Below are positions 23,940 through 33,300 of a stretch of DNA of 64,000 bases, piece after piece. The notes under the pieces are model-generated. The model was not told where the DNA came from and searched no databases. It worked only from the letters and a program-made list of their open reading frames with translations. Position 1 is the first letter of the stretch, and each line of letters opens with the position of its first letter. The translations under genes were made by a program, and so were the position numbers. The stretch is from Litoditis marina (Eukaryota > Nematoda > Chromadorea > Rhabditida > Rhabditidae), in the NCBI GenBank assembly GCA_964036275.1, contig OZ038440.1, forward strand, positions 6,051,690-6,115,689, given 5' to 3'.

Positions 23940-24545
23940 ATGAAATAGATGAAGAAATGAACAACGTTATACAGCAGAGACTAAGATTATATCCACGAGA
24001 ACAACATAATCACTCGAATTGGAAAAATCAACTCAAAGAAATTCATAAACATTACATTGTTACAGTCACTGATGAAGCTACTTCAAACTATGCATTCACA
24101 TGCAAGAAAATATATGTTCAAATACTTAATAAAGAGATGGGATATTTTACCAATACATCCACCAATGAAACATTTTCCAAATATTCCTATGAAAACGAAC
24201 ACAGCATAATTAATAGACACATAGTTACCAACACTAACTGGAGATTGAACTACACTACAACCTTGAGCATACCACATATATATTGAATTCTAAAATTACA
24301 CAAGTATCCCATAAAATGCAACTACAAAAAATCTTGAAACATATTCGAAGTCATTACCAACGATATTGCAGCGTTATCGAAACAAGGAATAACATTAAAC
24401 TATTTTGGTCTGTAGATAGCAGCTTAAAAATCATTCAAGATTTACGAGACCTCAAATAAAACAACGACAACTTGTTCACAGCTGATTTTACAAGTTTATT
24501 CACTAGTCTACCTCATGGTATTGTAATACGAGAGCAATCGTGTAT
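23940..24545 (+). mobile_element. Decayed reverse-transcriptase element (Penelope-like or related)
   Basis: The open stretch 23957-24286 carries HYIVTVTDEATSNYAFTCKK, like the conserved block ahead of the polymerase core in Penelope-like and related elements. After one stop it continues as LKLHKYPIK (the usual P-K-x-H-K-x-P motif). Farther on comes FTADFTSLFTSLPH (RT motif A, the usual D-x-x-S-L-Y-T-x-x-P). Several stops and frame breaks follow. Only the 5' part of the polymerase domain remains; no endonuclease was seen. The subclass is uncertain. Confidence 0.6.
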
Positions 24546-24777
24546 AAACCTAGTAAGTTACACTAATTAGCCAATTTATTTTCATTTTTCAATTGTTCGA
24601 TGAGTCGTCTCGTTACTTATTGATTTTCCTCTGTTCGTTTCTAAACTATGCCTGCTCAAAACTCATTTTAACTTTATAGTCCGAGTGCAAACGCAATTAC
24701 TATTTGTTTATACTCGTTTATCCTTACTATTAGGTTAGAACTGTTCAACCACTGAATCAAAAAATTGGGGATCTGCT

Positions 24778-24902
24778 CAAAGACGTACGATTATGTGGTC
24801 CAATCCTAACGCTTCAGTCCGTTTAACTGCAATACATTTTTCAATTGCAGTTTAAAGGACCTTTGACACGGGATTGGTCCACATAATCGTCCGGCTTTAA
24901 AC
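24778..24902. mobile_element. Family A MITE, copy 5
   Basis: AAAGACGTACGATTATGTGG on the left, CCACATAATCGTCCGGCTTTAA on the right. It lies just before the kinase last-exon copy at 24922. Confidence 0.85.
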
Positions 24903-24921
24903 TCTGAAATATGCCAGTTTC

Positions 24922-24966
24922 AGGAGCCTTCCGAACTTCTTCTTCGAGAGCAATCTGGTCGGAGAT
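24922..24966 (+). pseudogene. Copy of the kinase last exon
   Basis: GCCAGTTTCAG|GAGCCTTCCGAACTTCTTCTT matches GTCAGTTTCAG|GAGCCTTCTCAACTGCTTCTA at the last exon of the intact kinase (48795). It reads EPSELLLREQSGRR then stop, against EPSQLLLEEP then stop. It is on the plus strand, opposite to the exon 8 copy at 23742, so the duplicate has been internally inverted. Confidence 0.55.
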
Positions 24967-25221
24967 AAAATGTGAAGATTACCTACCGTAGTAAAACGTG
25001 ACCTAACGTGTTAAAGTGTGAAACATATTATACATGAACACGTGTCGTAACAATGGTATGGCAGGCACCGTAGCAGTTTTAGGCAAACTGTGAGTTCGGC
25101 CTGATCAAGAACCTGATACAAATATCGATGTAATTTGCCTACTTACAACTTATTGAATGTTAACGCTGTGTTTGTAGACTTTTCTCATGAATCGGGCGCA
25201 GCGCGGAGCGCTACGCAGATA

Positions 25222-26290
25222 AGTTTTTGTTCAGAGGTCTGCAGACATTACAAAAAGGTTTATTACAATTTTCTTCAAAGTACGTCGACCATTTCCCTAG
25301 ATATTTGCATGAATTATTGAACGGCAACACGTCCACAAGACATTAAGTTCACGTTCCAAGAAAAAATTTGTTGAGAGATGTTAGAGGACCCAACGTCTCG
25401 CAGAAATGGCTTCCGTGCGGGGCGGCGGCGGCGGCGACAAAAGTGTCCGCCTTCTCAAATCTGGGCATAGTTTTGCTCAAAATCAACTTATTCCGAAATT
25501 TCTTACACTGTTAAAAAGCCATAAAAAGTTGAGGTATACGTATTTTTCAGGTGTGTCGTAAATTTGAATATTACGTGTGAGACGACCGAAAATGGTCTCG
25601 CAAAAATTATGGATAGACCGGTTTTGTGAAAATAAAAATGAAAGAAGAGTTTAACGTGTAGTGAAAGACTTTTTCCAATGGAGATCTCATGACAGGCGGG
25701 TACAGCTTGGTTTTCATTCCTATTCACATGTCTGAATGGCGGATCGGATGTAAGCTCTATTTACGCACGGCGAATGGAGGTTCGATTCCTGCCTGGAGCA
25801 CAAAATTTGCTATCAGTTGAACGAGGCTACACCTACACCAAACGTTCTGAACTACGGCACGGTTTAAAACTCCAATAGAAAAACTTAACATTCCTTGTTA
25901 AGCTTATTGTTCAAAAACATCATTTTATCAAAAATGACCGTTACTTCGTAACCATAGAAAAAGCGTTCAATTTGTATAAAAAACGAGTGTAAAGAAAGAA
26001 AAGATTAGTTTTGGATAAACATGTACAAGAAATATAAAAGAAGTCCAATAAAAATATTTTGAGGAAAATGCTAATCTCGCTTCTCTTGAAAACAACGGAG
26101 TATAAGCTAGATTATTGTGAGTCGCAGTCAGAAGTTTTCTTCCGGTAACAAAAACTTTTTTTTGAAATTTTAAACAGAGCTAGATTGGACTTTTCCTCAA
26201 AATATTTTTATTGGACTTCTTTTATATTTCTTGTACATGTTTATCCAAAACTAATCTTTACTTTCTTTACACTAGTTTTTTATACAAATT
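25222..26290. repeat. 1.1 kb interspersed repeat, copy 1
   Basis: Collinear with 36837-37939, from AGTTTTTGTTCAGAGGTCTG to CTTTACAC...TTTTTTATAC. It includes a (GGC)n tract at 25418-25436, a tRNA-like B box (GGTTCGATTCCTGCC, about 25790), and a foldback whose 100-base arms (about 25970-26068 and 26191-26290) are near-perfect inverted copies. A short related start is at 43637. No protein frame was seen. Confidence 0.85.
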
Positions 26291-26326
26291 AACAATGGTG
26301 TTCATTAAGAATAAAGTTTATCGTGT

Positions 26327-26448
26327 TAAGAAAGAACGATTATGTGGTCCAAGCCCAACGGTTCCGTCCTTTAAACCGCAACACATTCTTCAATTGCAGT
26401 TATAGGACCGATGTCACGGGATTGGTTCACATAATGGTACTTTTTTAA
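26327..26448. mobile_element. Family A MITE, copy 6
   Basis: TTAAGAAAGAACGATTATGTGG...CACATAATGGTACTTTTTTAA. More diverged than other copies. Confidence 0.75.
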
Positions 26449-26811
26449 GAGTTCAGTTAGTAACCACTAACTCAATTGTGACGCACTATACTGCTAGTCA
26501 AATGTACAGTCACATAACACTGTTAAACACAGCAGAACTCGAAACGTGCAAAAACAAAGTGCCCGGGAAAATCAGTAGAATGCCAACTTTACGTTAACTT
26601 TACTTTAGTATTCAATTTACTTGTAGCATAACTCTCACTACACGTCAACTAACTTGACACTTTATTAATTATGCATGGAAGTTCTACCGAGCGTAGTCAA
26701 TATTCATTAAAACAAGTAATTTTCTGCATTTCATACCAGTGGTTTGGAAACTTGGGGAAAGAGCGAATACCAATTTTAGAGGTAGTTTTTTTCTAAAGAA
26801 GACTAACCAGT

Positions 26812-26912
26812 GTCTTATTAGAGAACACAGCCGACAAGCTTTGGAATCTGAGACATGTGCCCGTACACAGCGGCAAGTGAGATCCCGTCTTTCCGTTGGC
26901 GACGAACATATT
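26812..26912 (-). mobile_element. SINE-like head fragment
   Basis: On the minus strand GTCGCCAACGGAAAGACGGG then CTCACTTGCCGCTGTGTACG matches the head of the SINE-like elements at 39831 and 41929. The tRNA-like body is missing. Confidence 0.6.
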
Positions 26913-26928
26913 TAAATTTCTCACTAAC

Positions 26929-28268
26929 CTTCCATTTTCGTGCCACAACGTCGAATGTTTCGGCTCTTTTAGTGGTTCGGTTTCCGTCAAAACCACCCGC
27001 GACGTAGACCTCGTTGTTCAGAACTTCAATGCCAAAGTTGGATCTAAATCAAAGTCAGAGATCAATTCAAGACAATTGAATACCCTTTTTCTCAAAATTT
27101 TCGTAGCTGTATTTGTTTGTTTTTCTCAAATTGTTTGGGAGTACTTTGGCCCGGACCCAACTTTCAACTTTCAGTGAAGGTGGCCAAGGTGCAATTGCTG
27201 ATTTTTTACAGATATAATGAGAAAAAGGAGTGGGGGGGGGGGGGGGGGGGGGGGGGGGTATTGTACAACTGCCCCTACCACTCACCTGCAGTCCCACTCC
27301 CCCCCCCCCCCACCCGATTTTCTATAGAAAGGGAGGTTATTGTAGATAAAAAGTTTATTGTGAATGGGGGGGGGTAGTTGTGCAATGTCGACGTTTAACA
27401 ATCACCTTCCACAATACCAAATGGGGGGGGGGCAATAGTACAACCCCGGACCTGTCTAACAATCCCCTCCCCCCCCCCCCCCCACTCACTCCAAACCTGC
27501 AGTAAACAAGGACGTTGTACAATCACCCCCAATGAGTTTGGAGGGGGGGGGGGGGGGGGGTGATTGTACTACGGGTCGGATTCCAACCGATTTTGACTCA
27601 CGGGGGAGAGGGCAATTGTCCAATATACCCATTAATCCTCTCAGTTTTATTGAATGAAATAATTTACCTCCTGGACAACATGGACGGCATCCGGTGCCAG
27701 ACGCCCTCCCTCATATCATATTGCTCCACCGTTCTCAATCAAGTCTGACCGTCAAAGCCGCCTGAAAAAAAAACTTGTTAATCGTTTTTTTTATTAGAAA
27801 AAGCACTGAATCTCCATTTCATGAGTACAAAACATGTCTACCAAAGGAAAAAAAACAGTCATTTGGCGTAGGGTTGTTAATACAGTTAGACATTTCGAGG
27901 TTTTCGAATTTCCACCAGGAAAAACCCGTTTCCAGCAAGAAACGTTCAAAAATCCAGAACTAGAGTTTTCAGCTTTCCCAAAACTGTTTTGAAGTTTAGA
28001 TATTGTTGGAAGTTGGTAGGTAACAACTGTTCTTGTTGGAAGAGAGAGCGACCAAGCCTAACAAAACCCAAATGTCGGCAACCGGAGTAGAGATGTTGTT
28101 TGTACAGTTAGACATTTAGAGGTTTTTGACTTTTCAGTTTGAAAAAAGTTTCGGCAGCATTATATCAAAGTCAAGGCTGACAAACTTGCAACCATGATGG
28201 TATTGTGGTTGAGGGGAATGCTGCTCACACCAGTCCGGCCCTCGCGCATCTTCGAGGAGAGGTGGTAC
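26929..28268 (-). pseudogene. Kelch-repeat gene fragment with an in-frame stop
   Basis: Three phase-compatible exons (minus): 28268-28186, 27761-27668, 27043-26929. Peptides: SSKMREGRTGVSSIPLNHNT; SGFDGQT[stop]LRTVEQYD then VWHRMPSMLSR; NFGIEVLNNEVYVAGGFDGN then ETFDVVARKWK. These follow the kelch beta-propeller blade (GG.DG, about 14 residues to YD/FD, then W). A TGA sits in the second exon where families of this type have a serine, arginine or similar. No BTB/BACK exons upstream and no closing blades downstream were found. It is probably a pseudogene, or a gene hit by one recent mutation or sequencing error. Confidence 0.7.
27228..27565. repeat. G/C homopolymer array with TTGTACAA-type spacers
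   Basis: G runs of about 26 (27232), 10 (27365), 10 (27425) and 20 (27543) and C runs of about 12 (27300) and 16 (27467), separated by short units such as GTTGTACAA, GTTGTGCAA, CAATAGTACAA and GATTGTACTA. The runs lie in an intron of the kelch fragment. The proline/glycine frames here are artefacts. Confidence 0.9.
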
Positions 28269-30356
28269 CTAAAACATTCAATTGAATTTGTTAGGTTCCG
28301 TGATAAATTCAATTACCCTGTTTTTAGACAGTTCTCGAAAAAGGTAACTTCGCAAGTTTGCGTGGACAACCTCTGTATGTCAGAAAATTGGAGAAACTAG
28401 TTAGCCATTTTTAATTCACCGAAAATTCGTGATAGATTGCAACCTACTCTTTGACATTGACACACGATACTAAAAGGAAATTGAATAGTCACGTAAGGTA
28501 GCATTCTAAATCGTGCACTTTTGAACTTCCCGTTTCTGAGTTGTGATGTGTTCAACATGTTCTACGTGGCTGTGCAACTAACAGTATATGGCGCGCTCAA
28601 AAGTCTCACGAGAGTTTTTATAGATTCGTCATCCGCAGCAATTGAGGACACAACCACTGTTATTGCGTTTTATAGAAGATAATTTCGCAAGCACCACACA
28701 CAGAATCACAAAATACCTCACACTTTCCTCTTAACAATGAATTACTCAAAATGTTTCAGGTTGAGGATAAAATGAGACGACGGTTTTTGAAGGTGGTCTG
28801 ACAGAAACCGAATCGCGTGCCTTTCGCTCACATTTATTCCATCGCTTCAATGCAAATGCGCTACAAAACAATTTTATTGATATTTTGCGGTTAATCAATT
28901 CATTAGCGGAGATTCGAAAACTTCATTTTCGGGGCGCATTCTTGTTGAAGCGAATGACTTAACCGTGGGCGCAAAGCACGAGATTTGATTCCTGTCAGAC
29001 CAGCTTTAAGACAACGATGCCATACTGTAGGACGTCACGTCAATATGATTGAAACTATCTTTTCAATTCGAGTATGTGAGCTATAACATCTCGACAATTT
29101 AATCCCATACTGGGGTCTATCATTATAAGGGTGCTGAATTTATGAGCGTTTGTTTCTCGTAGGAATCGAACCAGCAGTCAAAAGTTTCGTAGATGGGCGC
29201 TAACCACTGCATCATGTGATTACATTGCCATTTGGCTCTGAAATCAAACACATGTGTCCGTGCACATCCAAAACTGAAATATACAGTTCTCTTATGCCTT
29301 TCCGTTGGAGACGACTATACTGAAATATTTTTTGCAGGTTCCCGCTGACGCTGAAACAATTGGCCAATTCGGAAAGCTTGGAGAACTCGCCAACTACGTA
29401 AATGAAAAACAATAAGCAACAGAATATTCAATAGTTTTCAATCAAATGAAATTTTCCATTTTTCCTCCAGTTTTCTACACCGAAAATCTGAGTTCTGCTC
29501 ACAGCTCTGATTGAGTCGAACAAAGAGCCAACAAATGTGAAAAACAGAACAACAAGGAAATCAGCAACCTTGAGATCCTTGAACGAGTGGCTGTAAACTG
29601 TTAGTCAATTGCAGACTCACGTGAAACATGTTCAACAGAGCAGAACTCAGAAGTGTGCAGTGACAAAGTGCACGATGCATCATTAGAACGCTAACTTTAC
29701 GTGACTATTCAATTTACTACTAGTATAAGGAGAAACTGGATAAAAAAACCGGTGAGGACTTGTGTTATGACTACATGAAAGATAGGTGACTATCTTTTCG
29801 GAAACTTTTGAAAATCTGAGATGAAGATGCTGAAAACAAAATGAAACGAAACAGAAGAAGAAAGTTCAAAAACCACACTCGCAAGTTCCAGCTTTCCAAA
29901 TTCATAACAGAAAGTGATCGTATGCACTCGAATTTTGTTTCTGTTTCTTAGTTTTTGATAGAATTGTTTTACTCATTTCTCCATTTTTCTAACCCGAAAC
30001 GCCATTAACTCACAGTTTGGTCCATAGAGCAACGAATATTGGATAGAAAATGTTGATTTCAACAACATGAACCACCCTAATATCTTGTTGGTTTCGTTTT
30101 TAGACCGAACACGAGCTGATATGATGGTTCATTTTGTGCTAACGTTTCGGCGGGTTCGCCGTATTCAGAGCCTGAAAAAGGCATCAGTAAACTATTTACA
30201 ACAATACAGATCCAAAATGCCGAGATTCAAAGACGATAGGACACGAAAAACCCTAATATCTTCACACTCCTTACAGACAAAACTACAGAACAATTGAAGA
30301 CCAGCATTTGGCATTTATTCAGCAGAAAGTAATCGTATGCAATCGAATTTGTCCAT
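28269..30356. other. Intergenic; MITEs, SINE-like element and two weak exon-like segments
   Basis: Family B MITEs at 28474-28590 and 29595-29725 and a SINE-like element at 29120-29320 (minus). Two short exon-like segments: 29337-29415 (+), VPADAETIGQFGKLGELANY then stop, after TTTTTTGCAG; and 29590-29503 (-), ADFLVVLFFTFVGSLFDSIR between TTTACAG and GTGAGC. Neither can be tied to a gene. Confidence 0.5.
29120..29320 (-). mobile_element. tRNA-derived SINE-like element, degenerate
   Basis: On the minus strand: GTCGTCTCCAACGGAAAGGC, TATATTTCA, ACACATGTG, then GCAGTGGTTAGCGCCCATC (box A-like), CTGGTTCGATTCC (box B) and CATAAATTCAGCACCC. Confidence 0.65.
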
Positions 30357-33300
30357 CTATATCCCACAGGTCTTCATTTCGGAGGTGTCCGCTTGAGTCG
30401 GGACCTGTTTGGCCTGGGGGTTACCGGTCATCGGCCGCAGAATTTGAAACGAGCACTGAAATGAACAGATATAGAGTAGATCTTCTATGGTGGGGGGGGG
30501 GGTTAAACTACAACGAGTAGTGGCTGGACGTCAATACTTGATACGAATGCTACAGTTATCGACCAGAACCTAAAATTGTACTAGAATTCGGTGTTTTTAA
30601 ATAACTAGATAATATAATAAAACAAAAAAATACGATAATGAATAATAAAATGAAATAATCAACTCACTAGCAAGTTCTCGTCGACAACCATCATGGCAGC
30701 ACAGTTGTCAAACTGTCCACAATAGAGAGGAGCCGAGAAGATTGTCTGAAAAAACAAACATATTTTAAATGCTTGTAAACAAATATGATTTATTTTATTC
30801 ACGGTAAGAAATCTCACATAGCATGGTGGACAAATGAAAAAAAACAATGTACAATTTGTACGGGGATAGGATAGAGCGAACGTGCAATTTAATTGCCAAG
30901 TAGGGGAAGAGGGTTTCGCCTCATTACGCCGTGATTGTAGTTTGACCCCGTTGTTTTCCTGTCAAGTTTATGAACCGGGTCAAATTAAGGTCAAACTATA
31001 GCGAAAGTTGATAAGGGGAGGGGCAAAAGTAAATTGAAGTCCACGCATATATTATTAAGCTGCTTACCACACATTTTCTGCCACCGAAAAACTCGTATCC
31101 ATCCTGTACAACTTGGTGAGCCCGAGCAACCTGAAAGTTACAATATCGATCATTTTTCAGAAACAAGTTAATTCATGATTCCTGTAAGAGTGAAGTAAAA
31201 GGACAACTAAAGTGAGATTACAGTCCATCCCGTTGATAATATTATGAAACTGTGGTAGAGTTCCAACTGACACCTAAAGTAGTATCAGTATTAACCACGG
31301 ACAAATTCTCAGCAGCAGTCATACTAGATGAAAGACTTTTTTAATAGACAGCCGTATCGAGACTATACAGTATACCAGTCATGTTTGTTTGACAGAGACT
31401 ATAGACTGATAACTACAACCTACCAGATCAATATCGAACTCCTTGCAGAATTTGGCCAGTACATCAGCACCAAAACCGACACTTCCACCGCGCACATTGG
31501 CCTAAAATTATTACAGTGAAATTGAGATTTATGTCAGAGGCGCAGAGGATGATTTGGAATGAATGGATAATGACTGCGCGCACTTCTCTGACTCTCGTGC
31601 CTTTTCGACTAACGCCGTTATCCAAATTCGGAATTCAATGCAGCCTCCCTTTAAACGTGAACGTTGGTCGTATCAGTAGGTACGATCCCTTATGTGGAGC
31701 GTTCGTACTTGTTCTGGAATCTACTTAATCGAAAGATTCGCTAAGACATGTATTTTCCATGAGGGTAGAAAATTGTTAAACGGTTGGATTGTATATTTTT
31801 TCGCAAAAAGTTCAAATTTTCCTGACAAAACTAGTTATTTAGTGTTCGTTCTCTTCAAAGCAAGCCAATACGGTGTATTTGCCCCGCCCACTATGTTTGT
31901 AGTTCATCCCGTTCTTCCATGTCGAAATTAATGAGGTGAATTCTATATCTAACAGGGTTTTCACGTAACCTAGACCTTTTTTGTGACCGTTTGGTAACCT
32001 AAAATGTAAAATCGGTTATTTGCTTTTCTGACTCAAAATGTTGTTTTTACCGTTAGTTTGAACGGTAACCGGATTTTATTTTCAGGTTCCTTTCAGGTTA
32101 CCTTGGTAGGAACAGGTTACCCCAAAAAGGATAAGGTTACCTAAAAACCCGGATAATTAATAAATGAATAACAGCATGTTTCGAGATCAAACTACAACTA
32201 AGATTTGGTCAGTTCCTATACCTGGAATCCGGTTTGACCAGCCACGGGGTCAGCCCACAACAGATCCATCTCTAGAGTGATTCCCTTCGCCTCGGTGGGT
32301 CTGAAAAACATAATTAACAAAACTAATGGAAAACATTAAGTATGGCATATTCAAAAGTACAATGCCATATTGGTCGGCTTAATTGGGAAAAAGTGAGGCG
32401 GGAGAGGAGTGGGGGGTCCTTTTATTTGGACGGTATTGCTGTGAAACGAATAAACAACAAAATAATTTGTAGCGCAATTTGAAGCAAGATGCAAGAAGTT
32501 GAGCAAAGATCATGTGATACTAAATATCAATTACTTGAACGACTGAATGAATGTTGTAAATTTTGTAAACAATTTAATTAACTGACCGCTGAATGTTCCG
32601 CACCAGATCAATACTCTTGAGATGGGGCGACAGTCCGCCGTGCATACACAGAATTCGGTTGCCAATCAGGCCACATAGGGGCATGTAGGTGAACATTGTC
32701 TGGAATGAAAATATATAATACATTACAAATGTAAGTGAAAATCGTCTATAATATAAACTTATGGTTATTTCTATCAGTAAATTGGGTATTTTCCGTAAAT
32801 TTCAAAATCATGGCTTCTTCATGTTCCACGAGACCGTCCATCCCTCTCTAGTTCCGAGTGTCTCATTGCTCATTGCGACTATTTCATTACTAGAGACGCA
32901 AGATGGGATTAAGGTGATGGGATGTTTCAGCATACTTCTGATCAATAATTTTACCTGAAACCCCTCCCACATTCATATCAAAAGTTGCTAATGAACAATC
33001 AGAAATCACTGATGGACAAAACTAAAACTAAAAATTCATGACGAAAAAAATTCCATTTACATCTAGTATATCGAAAACATTACCTGGAACGCCTCCCACA
33101 TGCGTGCGCTATTGAACCGTCGCATGCACTCGTCATAGAATCCATAGACTCTGTTCACATGAGCACATTCGTGATTTCCACGGAGGATAAAGAAGTTCTT
33201 CGGGTATTTGACCTGGAAATATTATTCAATTTGCACGTTGAAGACCCGGTGGCTCTTAAACAGCAGATTTGAGGTTTTCATCATTGTATGCGAAAAATTC

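Larger units (their letters stand above)
24967..26928. other. Intergenic; repeats only
   Basis: Occupied largely by the 1.1 kb repeat (25222-26290), a family A MITE (26327-26448), a family B MITE (26498-26640) and a SINE head (26812-26912). No gene seen. Confidence 0.65.

Noticed and set aside
27117..27377. Proline- or glycine-rich proteins at 27.07-27.38 kb
   Set aside because: Produced by G/C homopolymers within an intron of the kelch fragment.
27668..27761. Selenoprotein reading of the TGA in the kelch exon
   Set aside because: No selenocysteine insertion element was seen, nematodes have very few selenoproteins, and kelch proteins are not among them.
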